A stretch of 64,000 nucleotides of DNA from Skeletonema tropicum (taxonomy: Eukaryota > Bacillariophyta > Thalassiosirophyceae > Thalassiosirales > Thalassiosiraceae), in contig JAWZXG010000033.1 of NCBI GenBank assembly GCA_037178625.1, positions 88,670 through 152,669 on the forward strand, given 5' to 3'. The notes under the pieces were generated by a model. That model was not told the DNA's origin. It ran no database searches and saw nothing but the letters and a program-made list of their open reading frames with translations. The stretch's first letter is position 1; every line of letters begins with the position of its first letter. Made by a program: the position numbers and the translations under genes. Positions 37,074 through 46,818 of this stretch are shown one piece after another.

Positions 37074-37943
37074 ATGGTGTATATTAGATCGAGGGACGTT
37101 CGTTCATCTCGTATCGTTGTGAATCGCCCTATACCAAGGACTAAGGTCTTGTCCTTGTTTGACAATTACAGTGCATCATTTTGTGAGTTGCATGCTTGTA
37201 GTAGTAGCTCTTGCATATCGGTTGATGTGTTGGACGAAACCATCGTCTCACAGTTGTTTGGTTCCGATCAACGCTCTCTTGCATCGTTTCGGCTTGTAGG
37301 CGGCGTTTTGCTTCGATCGTCTTTGGCTGCTAAGCTGTTGAGCAAATGTGATGTTCTGTTCGACTTATCAATATGGTATTTTTGGGATTTGGTTGTGATG
37401 CAATCAGGGTGGTCGTTATTGGACGTCACAGAGCTCAACGCTTGTCTCGGCTGCGCCGATGTTCTTTACTTGGGGTTAGTTCGTTTTCTTCCATCCCAGC
37501 TGTGCAACCAACGATGTGTTTCAAGCCATTCCCCATGCACATCTTCTTTGTGCACTATTCGCTGCGAGAGACTGTTCTCTGTCGATGTAGCTTATGGATT
37601 GTGCTCCGACATCAGCTTGTTGCTTTCACGGAAAGCTCTTGTCATGAAATCCGTCGCTGGGCCAGACAATTTCTCTATTAGAGAACTGGGTCAACTCCAG
37701 TACCAATTAGATCTCCTGAATCGTATGATTGAATGCAGACGTCCCATTTCAGAGACTTTTATGTTTTGCATGGATATCAACGCCCTTTTGGTGTCCAAGC
37801 GTGGTTTGTTGGACCGCGATTTTGACGTGTTCAATTTGTCTCATATGTCAGAGCTTCTTGCTGACGAAGTCTTCAACAGCGTTCTTCTCAAGGTTTATTG
37901 TTTGAATTTCGAGCAGTTATCCGCTGATATTGTCGTGGACTAG
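37074..37943 (+). CDS. Element C protein, 289 aa, unknown
   Basis: The ATG at 37074 is preferred; the frame is open a little further upstream without ATG. Mixed, Ser/Leu/Cys-rich protein (KVLSLFDNYSASFCELHAC, LFDLSIWYFWDLVVM) with no clear membrane topology. A C-terminal block (ISETFMFCMDINALLVSKRG) reads like a folded domain. It is the only long plus-strand gene in element C, facing the large minus-strand gene tail to tail. A palindrome (37967) lies 24 bp past its stop. No family recognised. Confidence 0.5.
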   Translation: MVYIRSRDVRSSRIVVNRPIPRTKVLSLFDNYSASFCELHACSSSSCISVDVLDETIVSQLFGSDQRSLASFRLVGGVLLRSSLAAKLLSKCDVLFDLSIWYFWDLVVMQSGWSLLDVTELNACLGCADVLYLGLVRFLPSQLCNQRCVSSHSPCTSSLCTIRCERLFSVDVAYGLCSDISLLLSRKALVMKSVAGPDNFSIRELGQLQYQLDLLNRMIECRRPISETFMFCMDINALLVSKRGLLDRDFDVFNLSHMSELLADEVFNSVLLKVYCLNFEQLSADIVVD

Positions 37944-37966
37944 TCTGATGTATCGTGTATCAATTT

Positions 37967-37999
37967 CTATAATTGTGCATTGCACAGTTTTACTAATTG
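37967..37999. repeat. Imperfect palindrome between convergent gene ends
   Basis: CTATAATTGTGCATTGCACA followed by GTTTTACTAATTG. It lies between the stops of the 289-aa gene (37943) and the large gene (38160). Confidence 0.75.
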
Positions 38000-38159
38000 G
38001 GCGAAGTTCTTATGTTATGGTTCTTAGTTTTGTTACTTTTTATGGCTGACCAATTGTCTCGTGTTTCATCAACCCTTTCCGTCGTTATAGCCTGTTGTTG
38101 GTCGTCGGTCAAGCTTTCGTTGTCTCTCCTTGTTATGCTCCCCATTCCCCTGTTGTTAG

Positions 38160-41100
38160 CTATTCTTCTGTCTCATTTGGTACCATCCACCTGTAATTTG
38201 CGTTGTTTGTTGTTCTCTTAGCGCCGTCGACTGATGGTTCTCCGTAGATGTAAATTGTGTTGTAAGGATCGACGACAGTGTCACCTTTCTTGCCGCTCAC
38301 GTTGAACACTCTCTTATATTCCTCTCCGTTTTTTCTGTGCAAAAAGACGATTGACTTGTTCATTTCCTTCACGATCTGCGTAATAGCTGTCTTCAAAGGT
38401 AAGCCAAACAAGTTCTTTGCCCACTTCTCAGCCATCTGTTGCTCCTTCGTAGTCAACCCAATACGTTTGTTCGTTTTGTGCTTTTTCTTCCTTCCTCTCC
38501 ATTTCATGTTACTCCACGCGAGGTTGATGACGTCAAAGAATCCAGTTTGGTCGTACTGTTTTCCTACCTCATATCCTTCTACTGCTTCGAATGTTGTTTC
38601 GGTTCTTGCCACGACATCGTCACTTTCAATCATCTCATCTATATCAGCCTCTGCTTCTGGAAGTGTAGGGAACAATTCATCAATGATTGCTTTTGCAATG
38701 TTTGTCATTAATCCTTCTCCCAAGATATCTTTACCAACTTTATTCTGTGCTGCTTTCACGGCTCTAGCTCTCAATTCATCCTTGCTCTCTCGTCCGTGGA
38801 GTTCGTGCTGCGTCGTATTGCCTGACTGTTGCGACACGATCGTTTTACTGGCACAATCATTGGTGCGTTGCTTTTTCGAATTTGTCTCCTCTGTATCAGT
38901 TGTTGATCCATTTTTGTCTTTACTTTGATGCTTCTCCGACTTCCTCTTCTTACTCTCCTTTCTTTTGCTTGGCTTTCCCTCCTTGGTAGCAGCAGGTTTC
39001 GTTGGAAGTGTGTACGTACGGATGAGCTTGCCCTTAAGTTGCGCAGTCCCTCTGATCAAGTCGCCCAGCTGCGTTAGCGATAACAACGATCCTGTCATTT
39101 GAAAGTCACTCGGTGATTCGATTCTAGATGTGACCGTTTCATTCCCAATCTTTAGAACCTTCATCAACTGACTTGATGTTTTCACTGAGTCGCTTGTCGT
39201 TTTGAATCGCTTGTCTTTTCCGAAGAAGAGGTCTTGGAGCTTTCTCGGATTGCCTCTCTCTTTCTCTGCGGATCGAACCACATTCCAACAAAAGATGTGG
39301 CAAATGAGCTCTACTAGTGTCATATCACCAGGAGCTGTTACGATGGTCATCACATCTCTACCCTTAGTCGGTATCTTGCTTTGTCTTTTGGTTGAACTTG
39401 CACCTGTCTCATTCGTCACTCTGACCGCCTCAATGACGTTACTTGCCAATTGCTCTTTATCGAGACGTGAAGTCTTGTCCTTGTCTTTCTTTCTTACCAA
39501 GAATTCTCTGATAGCTTCACCGACCAAATCCTGGTTGTCTTCTCTCAATAGGTCTTCACTAACTTGGATGTCTTCAGGGGTAGAAGCAATGAGTTGCATG
39601 TACTCGTGTAATAGATTCATTGTCACCATGAAGTTTAGTGCCGCGATATTCACATCTCTCTCTGTGCCTTCATCTTCCTTCAGCGTCTTCAGGACAACTG
39701 CGATCTCTTTTGCTGCCATACTAATCAATCCGAAACTTTTCGCTTGATTTCAATGAATAGATACTTGTTAGTCAAGGTACAACGAGCACAAGTTTACGAA
39801 TGAAATGATACCAAGCTTGTTCTTACCAATACTCAATCTCAAATCATTCGCCATATCTTTGGTTTGCGACATGATGCTGAAGGCATTTAAAGTTTGATCA
39901 AGCAAGGCATCTGCGTTGAACAGTTTGGCAGACTCGACTGTGTAGACCAACGCTGCAGTACTTGTCGCCATGATCCCTTCAACTGACCTGTCCCATAGTT
40001 TAGGCGTGTCATTGTATTTTCCATCAGTATCATCCTTGGGTATCACAATCGTGTTCACTCCTGATCTTGGCATAATAATTCCGCCTGCCAACATTGCGCT
40101 TATCTGCTTTGAGGTAAATAGCTGCATTCCATCAGTTTCAAGCAATGACTGTACCGCTACCGCGAGTGGGAAAAATCTGGCCATGCTGTGCTCAACAGTC
40201 ATCGGGTAGTTCCCTGTAGAACCGAAGTTGTCCATATTACACTTGACAGGCAATTTGAGTACATCATTTGGTCCTCCACCATCAACTCTGAGCTGCACTT
40301 CGTTTTGGCACGTCTCGTATTCACGCATTGGATTCTCGTAGTATTGAGTGAGCGGCTCTTCGGTGAAACTTGGGTCATCTTCAAACTCTTCAAGTGTCCT
40401 TGCCGTTCGCGCTCTCAGCCCCTTTATGGTCAAAACTTTACCTTTGCTGACTATCTTACCGTTAGTACCAACTTCCTTCTCAGTCCAATCCTCATGGTCT
40501 CTTCTCACAGAATTATGCTTAGTTAAGCCTCTGTATATATTTAGTACTGTTGATCCAAGCTTCCTTTTGCTCACGTTCTTGCTTTTCTCGGCTAGAAGAG
40601 TTTCCGCGAGGTGAGGCGCGGGGAAAGATTCGGTAGCAGTCCTTGATGCTACTGTAATGTGAGCGTCGAAGGGGTGGCTCAATATTGCATCACTGTCCGA
40701 TTTTTTCAATTTCTCAAGAGCATTCTCCATGGCGTCATGTTCGTTATCTTCAATTCCTACGAATGAATTGGTCAAGAACGTCGGATCTCCGGGATTGCTT
40801 GGCTTGAAGAAGTAGCCTGACTCTCTCTTCACTTTGCATCGCAGCAGAGCTGCCAATAATGCTATCAAGCGGTGGTTGCCTTCAACAGCTGTGACATAGA
40901 ATTTCAATGAAGCAGTGAAGGAAGTGTAGAAATGACCAAATCCCTCGATACCATCTTGGACTGCCACATTGACTTCATTTTGACTTTCATCTAGCCAATG
41001 GTGCTTTCTTGCAGTGCTCAAAAGCTTTCGTTGACCTTCGACTGTTGTCACATTAGCAGTTAATGCCTCTGATATTTCTCTTTTCGTTTCATCTGTGCCA

Positions 41101-42103
41101 CTACCATCATCTCCGTTGAGTACGTCGATTAAGTGTGATAGCTCTGGAACATACGTGAATGGCAATCCGTAAGCCACACTAGTCCTCGCTTCTTCACTGG
41201 ATGCAATCAATGACATATGAGTTGCATTGACTGGTTCTGTCTTCTCCTGTTATTAATGTGGAGTAGCATCAATCAAGTGTTAGTTGTGAGTTCAGCAACG
41301 GATCTATAAATCAATATTCGTATAATCGCACAGTGAGCAATTATACAAATCAAGTAGCATGATGTAGTTTGGCTGCAGCAATCGATCGACGAATCAATAT
41401 TACCAAAATTGTACAGTGATCAAATTTACAAATTCGTTCTGTGCAACATCGCAATCGATCAACGAATCAACATTCCCAAATTTGTACAGTGATCAATTTT
41501 ACAAAATGGTTCGTTGCGCAGATTCAACAAAAGTAAACTCACGCAATCTTCCGCGGAATCATCCTCCGCTGCTTTCTTGCTGAAGTGTAAGTGTATCTGA
41601 CTGTCGTTCATTTCTTTGTTGTCGCCGGATTTACCCGTAGCCACCAGTTTCAATAGCCCGAGTATCTTCTCTTGCTGTGGTACCGCTTGATTTACATTCT
41701 CCGCTACCAATTTGCCTTCTTTATCCAAATGGGTGAAGCAAACGAAAACCGTAGCACTAATTTTTGTTGGCAGGCCCGTATTTGTGCCTTTGATGTAATG
41801 CTCAGGTCGATCTTCCTCGACTTGCTGCGTAGTCGTTTCTGTACCTGCTGTTGGTTTGTCAGGGGTGATAACGTTGTTGGTGGTTGGTCTGGTGACAGCC
41901 TCGGCAGTATGATCGGTAGGTGTGTTATTCTTTCCGGGGGTGTTCATCTGGTTGTCCGGCGGACTCGTTGTCTCCTTTAACGTGCTTTTTGCGTCCACAG
42001 CTTCAGCTGCAGATTCAACCGCAGATTCAGTTGCATCTGTAGCTTCAGGTGAGTTCATGGTGTCGTCGTTATCGTGTTCAGTTGGATGTTGTTTGTCGGT
42101 CAT
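38160..42103 (-). CDS. Element C large protein, about 1190 aa in three exons, unknown family
   Basis: Exon 1 is 42103-41543, exon 2 is 41246-39827 and exon 3 is 39712-38160. The introns are 41542-41247 (GTGAGT...CAG, 296 bp) and 39826-39713 (GTAAGA...CAG, 114 bp). Both keep the frame and join what otherwise look like three separate ORFs. The N-terminal ~110 residues are acidic, Thr/Glu/Asn-rich and probably disordered. Exon 1 ends in a compact domain (TKISATVFVCFTHLDKEGKL). Exon 2 holds a long mixed alpha/beta region (FFPLAVAVQSLLETDGMQLF, SKQISAMLAGGIIMPRSG). Exon 3 has a helical start, a lysine-rich linker (PSKRKESKKRKSEK) like a nuclear localisation signal, and a C-terminal domain (WAKNLFGLPLKTAITQIVK). 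I see no HUH, DDE, tyrosine-recombinase or Walker motif. As the largest protein of a mobile element it is a candidate transposition or structural protein. Confidence 0.7.
41318..41352. repeat. Imperfect palindrome in intron 1 of the large gene (1 of 3)
   Basis: CGTATAATCGCACAGTGAGC then AATTATACAAATC. Confidence 0.7.
41399..41435. repeat. Imperfect palindrome in intron 1 of the large gene (2 of 3)
   Basis: ACCAAAATTGTACAGTGATC then AAATTTACAAATTC, preceded by the same GATCGACGAATCAATATT lead as its neighbour. Confidence 0.75.
41471..41507. repeat. Imperfect palindrome in intron 1 of the large gene (3 of 3)
   Basis: CCCAAATTTGTACAGTGATC then AATTTTACAAAATGG. It lies about 35 nt downstream of the intron's 5' splice site. 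With 41399 it forms a ~73-bp tandem unit. Confidence 0.75.
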
Positions 42104-42970
42104 GATTTGGTGGAGCGCTGTTGCGTTTTATGCGAGATCTGTGCGGCGGATTCGTTGGGTGCGGTGCTTTGCTCTGAATTACTTCCGGAACTTAAACTTG
42201 AAGTGTTGGGATTTTCCCCCCTCCTATCCCCGCTGAAATGCCCATTTTGATTGTCATTTAGATGCTATATCTTATGATTTAGATCTAAAAATCGCTTGAT
42301 TTGTGCTAGAAAGGACTTTTCCAGGCTAATTAAGTCAGATTGTCGATGAGCTTCTTCGTTCTTTCCGGTGTGCATCCCCGTCACCATCTATTTTCTTCAT
42401 TTTTTCTCTGAGTGACGTGGTAAACTTCGTTACTTAAGGAATTAGTACACTTGATTCCAATCGTCTTACGTCACAAAGTACCAGAAGTCAGGTGTTGGCA
42501 AAATCCAATGAACAAAAAAGTATTTAAGTTCATGCAGCAAGTACTCAGGTCGACATTGGCTCAATTACATTATCTGCCGAGTCGTCTATTGATGCAAGTC
42601 TAAATAGACGCCGACGTTGGTTGCCGACGTGTTTGCATTTGAATAACTGCCGATCTTTGGCCACGTACTGATCAATACGTCAGTTCTTAACTCCACGTCG
42701 ACGTCTTGTGTTGAGCTGAATCATTTTTGTCGACGTGTTGTCGATGTGTTGAACCACAAGATCTTGTGTTGCCGACGTAGCTTACGAAGGAACTCGTTTA
42801 CTTCATGACGTGGTTGGTTATTGATTGCATTGTTCTCTGCTGATTATTGCGCTGGTGCGTTGGCGGCGGTTATGTAGGCAGTTTGTACGTTGTCGAGCCG
42901 TTCAACAGCTCTCATAAATTATGCATTGCATCATTTACATCATCACATTTCTACATTGTCCGAATAAATA
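42104..42970. promoter_or_regulatory. Divergent promoter region of element C
   Basis: An 867-bp spacer between two genes transcribed away from each other (minus from 42103, plus from 42971). The part from 42164 on is kept in copies A and B as 46819-47624 and 55323-56128. It is rich in short spaced words such as GCCGACGT, GTCGACGT and GTCGATGTGTTG (42600-42790), with a palindromic CACGTCGACGT-like core. These look like binding sites, but no known factor is implied. Confidence 0.5.
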
Positions 42971-43747
42971 ATGAAGTTTGGCAACACAAATCCAGTTATA
43001 TCCACCGTTGGTAGTAATGGTAAGGGCTTCCGTGCCGTGCGGAATCGGAGCAATGTCGATGCACGTCTTACTTCGTCAGGGGTCAAGACTGCCGCTAAAC
43101 CGTCGGCTCCTGTCATTGCATTGAGCGTAACAGACATCAATTGGCGTTTGGTGCGTACCGACGATCGTATCTTCTCGCTGCTAGCGTCTGTTGCATTAGG
43201 CGATGGGTTTGACGTTGCCAAGTTGGAGAAGGAACAACTGCTCTTTTCTGCTCTTTCCGTCTTTGAAGTCGGGTCAATCAAGTACATCCTGAATGAACTG
43301 TCTGAACATTACCCGAATGTCCCAGTTGGTAAGACTGATTCTACTGACAAAGATGATCTGGTGTCTGCAGCGGTCAACTTCTTAATGTTTGCCGCTATTG
43401 CTCAGAAAGGAGGTACAAGCCAAGCGCCGTACACTTCAAATTGTGAGCATTTTTGGTAAGAGAGAAGGTTAACCTTCGTGTGGTTCAATGATTTTGGTAT
43501 TTTTGTTCATTGTACCGTTTTACAAATTCTGTCTTTCCTTTTTACTTACAAGTTTTTTTTTCAACCTTCAACTTCACACCAGTGATGAGAACGGGAAACT
43601 TGTACTTGAAGACAAAACTCATTCGGGCTCCCGTGATCAACCTGTTCAAGATGATGATGAACCGGATTTGTCCGAGAAAGGTGCTGTCACGAAAAAGTCT
43701 AAACCGGTACCTGTCCGAGAGAAGGCCTCTCCTGATTCAACTATCAT
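42971..43747 (+). pseudogene. Element C: first two exons of the helicase-associated gene, 3' end lost
   Basis: Exon 1 is 42971-43455 (ATG, 162 codons), an intron lies at 43456-43582 (GTAAG...CAG), and exon 2 is 43583-43747, followed by a GTGAGT donor. Element C ends 73 bp later, inside that intron. The protein starts MKFGNTNPVISTVGSNGKGF and has a compact domain (VIALSVTDINWRLVRTDDRI, FSALSVFEVGSIKYILNEL). Exon 2 is acidic and lysine-rich (DDDEPDLSEKG). No family recognised. It differs from the copy A and B versions by a few residues (FSLL/FLLL, VREK/VGEK). Confidence 0.6.
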
Positions 43748-43820
43748 GTGAGTTTATTTTGTGTGCATGTGCACTGCCGCACTAAGTATCGCTTGCTTAT
43801 TGAATCATTTTAGTATAATC

Positions 43821-44113
43821 GGGAGCGAGCGAAGCGAGCGACCTTACTTCTCTCTATAATCAATATATGAACCAATATCAGATAAAGTGGTATTACTATA
43901 TTACCGAAGCGTAGATGACTACGCTTTCGAATTAACTTCTTCAGCGGATAGCAATAGTAATAGTGAGGATAGGCGGCTTTGTCGATGCAAAGTTGCGAGT
44001 CATTTAGCTCTCCCTCGTTGACACGAGTTTTCTCCTTAAATGGATACGTGTCTCTGTGGGGTCATTCCTCGTTATCTAAAATAGGTAAGTTTGTACAATT
44101 GCTTTCCCTCAGC
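43821..44113 (-). repeat. 3' pLTR-like repeat of the Penelope-like element
   Basis: Essentially identical to 51603-51895 (constant offset 7782). It begins (plus strand) GGGAGCGAGCGAAGCGAGCG and ends TTTCCCTCAGC. Its outer edge is exactly where element C stops. Confidence 0.9.
43891..43966 (-). ncRNA. Candidate hammerhead-type ribozyme fold, 3' repeat
   Basis: On the minus strand: CTGAAGA core (CUGANGA), then a 9-nt segment, then GAAA, then a 6-bp stem (GCGTAG/CTACGC, loop TCAT), then TT as a possible UH cleavage site. Stem I forms from CCG/CGG next to the core plus TATTACTAT/ATAGTAATA after a small internal loop. Penelope-like elements are known to carry hammerhead ribozymes in their pLTRs. 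The weak point is stem II (AGTTAATTC), which barely pairs. Sequence and fold are seen; catalysis is inference. Confidence 0.5.
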
Positions 44114-44156
44114 AAGTGTAGCTGCCGGGTAGGCAGCGGAACAAGCTGAGGGAAAG
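44102..44156. repeat. Large interrupted hairpin at the retroelement 3' end
   Basis: CTTTCCCTCAGC pairs with GCTGAGGGAAAG (12 bp). An inner GCTGCC pairs with GGCAGC, with 7-base strands between and a GGGTA-type loop. It lies between the RT stop and the 3' repeat. The 5' end of the element has only one arm of it (51884-51910). Confidence 0.75.
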
Positions 44157-44167
44157 GAAGGGGAGGA

Positions 44168-44316
44168 CTACGATTCTGTTGTCCTCCCCAGGTAGGTACT
44201 TACCTCCTCACCTCTGTTTTGAAAGAGGGAGGTTTGAGAGACAATATCTCCAATGTTTTTTGCTCTCTTATAGCATACTACCATCTTTTCGATTCCGATT
44301 GTGTCGCGTAGGGTGG
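44168..44316 (-). pseudogene. Reverse transcriptase C-terminal piece (rest at 48246-50094)
   Basis: Continues the RT frame across the inserted copy A: LS then TTLRDTIGIEKMVVCYKRAKN, ending in TTES and TAG at 44168. The VVCYKRAKNIGDI block matches the conserved thumb-end motif of Penelope-like RTs. That match and the exact frame show it is the missing C-terminus. Confidence 0.8.
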
Positions 44317-44748
44317 TCGGCCCTCGGGGCCCCCGTTCATGGAGTGCAGAGCAGCGTAATAGGGGGCCGCAGGTGCCCTTCTATTACAGGTGGGAAAATT
44401 CATTATTTTTCACCCCCATTATTCTACAGAGTTATAGGTAGGAATCAGTACATGTGTTTTTTAGTGAGAAGGTTTACTTTAGGGACACGTAGAGTCCTCG
44501 GTAGAGACTACCGGCGTAGGATCTGTATGTGTTCCTATGTAGAAAGCAAGAAGTACCTGTTGAAAGCGAGAAATTGACTGTACTAGATGCGCTTTTTGAG
44601 CATCTATATCGGTCTGTACGAGAAAGAAATACAGGTTTTACACGGGCGTTAGTCGATTTAGTTTTTGTCTTTCTTCGTCGCGAGAAAATGTCTTTTTGTA
44701 AAACTGTGCTTGATATATCGAATCGTGCGCTTGCAGATGTTTTACTGA

Positions 44749-45920
44749 TCACCAGATGCAGACGCTTAATTGAGTTGTTGTATTCTTTGTGGTGAGAAAG
44801 TGTCTGTTTTGTAAAACTGTGCAGTGATCAATTTTACTAATCACCAGATGAAGATCCTGCGAAGTAATCACTTGGGATTTCATGATCCTTCTTCGCTTCT
44901 TTCCACTTCTTGTTCGGGTTATGATGTCAGTAATCCTGGTTGTCAGGTCTGTCCTGTCTTTGATGAAATCGCCCTTGATTGCTGCTGCGTATGATGTTTT
45001 TGTGATTTCCTCTAACTTTCTCTTGCTATACCTCGTCTTCGACTCTTCTGCCTTCCCCTCCAAGTATTTCACCCAATTTGCTCGCTTCTTGTACGATTCG
45101 CAGAACTGGCCATTTTGCTTTCTCTTGCAATTTTTTAATCGGTTCGTTGAAATGTTGCTTCCGGTCCAGTATATGGCACTGTCCGACGGGTATGCTTGAT
45201 CTTTGGAGCCAAGTGTTTTGCCTCTGCTGGTAGCCACGTACATTGTTCCAAGAAACTTGCTAATCTCCCACAACTCATCTGCTGGATCTATTATCATGCG
45301 GTTCCAGCGGTCTCCTTTGTCGAATCCAGCTTCGAGTCCTTGACAGCGGTGGATGGTGATGGCGTAGGCAATTTGCAATGGCATGAATAATGCGGTGCAG
45401 CATCCCCTGTTGCAAATCTGCTCGTAGGGTGGGATTGGCACGTGCTGTGCGCAATAAGTTGGGGTAGGATGCATTTGTATCAGTATGAAATGAGTTAGTA
45501 GTGTTTTCGCAGAGAGTGGCAATTGTCTTGTGTCTTTCGTGTGTCAACTTTTACTCACCGTTGGGTTGTTCTTGTCCCATGGGTCCTCGCCTGGTGGTGG
45601 TTTGTATGTAGGGAAATCCACAACAATGTACTTCGGTAGGCTAACCTCACCTTTACCGTTTGGTCCAACGGAGCGATCCTTATCGTAAACGATCTCGACT
45701 ACTACCCCAATAGCTGAGACGTACAATCCTGAGTTGGGATCGATGTTGGCTGACTCCAAGCAAACATGTGCACCTACGCACACATCAAAGGTGTAGAATA
45801 GCCTCCTGCCGTAAAAGTGCAACTGGTATGCTGTGTTATTGCCCGCCATCCTGCTGCTGAATTGACACCTGAGCCTAGCTATTGGTACTTTCAGTCGTTC
45901 GTGTGTTTTGATCAGCATGT
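44749..45920 (-). CDS. PIF1-like helicase C-terminal part (copy A)
   Basis: Exon 45920-45559, a 114-bp GTGAGT...CAG intron (45558-45445), and exon 45444-44749; the splice keeps the frame (KNNPT-HVPIPPYEQ). Features of the C-terminal half of PIF1/Helitron-type superfamily-1 helicases: LKVPIARLR, the VCVGAHVCL...SGLYVSAIGVVVEIVYD block, and motif VI-like AYAITIHRCQGL followed by TMYVATSRGKTLG. The NTP-binding Walker A and DE-box half is absent from the whole element, so no ATPase activity is expected. The last ~25 codons overlap the 44807 palindrome, so the true 3' end may be earlier. Upstream exons (46818-46042) precede it, but their splice phase does not match. Confidence 0.7.
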
Positions 45921-45945
45921 CTACGTAGGCAGTTGCATTTGTTTA

Positions 45946-45982
45946 TTAGGTAAAATTGTTCAGTGATCGATTATACTAAAAT
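45946..45982. repeat. Imperfect palindrome in an intron of copy A
   Basis: TAGGTAAAATTGTTCAGTGA then TCGATTATACTAAAATG. It lies 60-95 nt downstream of the 46041 donor. Confidence 0.75.
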
Positions 45983-46041
45983 GATTCAATAAGCAAGCGA
46001 TACTTAGTGCGGCAGTGCACATGCACACAAAATAAACTCAC

Positions 46042-46818
46042 ATGATAGTTGAATCAGGAGAGGCCTTCTCTCCGACAGGTACCGGTTTAGACTTTTTCGT
46101 GACAGCACCTTTCTCGGACAAATCCGGTTCATCATCATCTTGAACAGGCTGATCACGGGAGCCCGAATGAGTTTTGTCTTCAAGTACAAGTTTCCCGTTC
46201 TCATCACTGGTGTGAAGTTGAAGGTTGAAAAAAAAACTTGTAAGTAAAAAGGAAAGACAGAATTTGTAAAACGGTACAATGAACAAAAATACCAAAATCA
46301 TTGAACCACACGAAGGTTAACCTTCTCTCTTACCAAAAATGCTCACAATTTGAAGTGTACGGCGCTTGGCTTGTACCTCCTTTCTGAGCAATAGCGGCAA
46401 ACATTAAGAAGTTGACCGCTGCAGACACCAGATCATCTTTGTCAGTAGAATCAGTCTTACCAACTGGGACATTCGGGTAATGTTCAGACAGTTCATTCAG
46501 GATGTACTTGATTGACCCGACTTCAAAGACGGAAAGAGCAGAAAAGAGCAGTTGTTCCTTCTCCAACTTGGCAACGTCAAACCCATCGCCTAATGCAACA
46601 GACGCTAGCAGCAAGAAGATACGATCGTCGGTACGCACCAAACGCCAATTGATGTCTGTTACGCTCAATGCAATGACAGGAGCCGACGGTTTAGCGGCAG
46701 TCTTGACCCCTGACGAAGTAAGACGTGCATCGACATTGCTCCGATTCCGCACGGCACGGAAGCCCTTACCATTACTACCAACGGTGGATATAACTGGATT
46801 TGTGTTGCCAAACTTCAT
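46042..46818 (-). CDS. Helicase-associated N-terminal exons (copy A), unknown domain
   Basis: Exon 1 is 46818-46334, an intron lies at 46333-46207 (127 bp, containing a palindrome at 46261-46298), and exon 2 is 46206-46042, followed by a GTGAGT donor. The encoded ~216 residues equal those in element C apart from a few changes. The domain is unknown. It ends in phase 2, but the helicase exon whose acceptor is at 45921 needs phase 1. Joining at the later acceptor 45857 keeps the frame but removes the conserved LKVPIAR block. This suggests that exons carrying the helicase core were deleted here. Confidence 0.55.

Larger units (their letters stand above)
35896..43820 (-). mobile_element. Element C: gene-rich transposon related to the 3.9-kb elements, 5' end missing
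   Basis: Read on the minus strand, its 3' terminus (...GTTTA) is at 35896, followed by T. The first ~280 bp (35896-36180) are the reverse complement of the 3' ends of copies A (to 48245) and B (to 56749). The stretch 42164-43820 is the reverse complement of about 45952-47624 in copy A. Between these lie about 6 kb absent from A and B, which encode three unknown proteins. The element stops at 43820/43821 inside an intron, where the retroelement repeat begins. The helicase tail and the 5' TC end are therefore lost. It is the longest member here and the best model for a protein-coding ancestor of A and B. Confidence 0.8.

Noticed and set aside
44749..45522. ATG frame starting MPLSAKTLL before the helicase exon
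   Set aside because: The first ~25 codons lie in the 114-bp intron; splicing gives the conserved NNPT-HVPIPP join.
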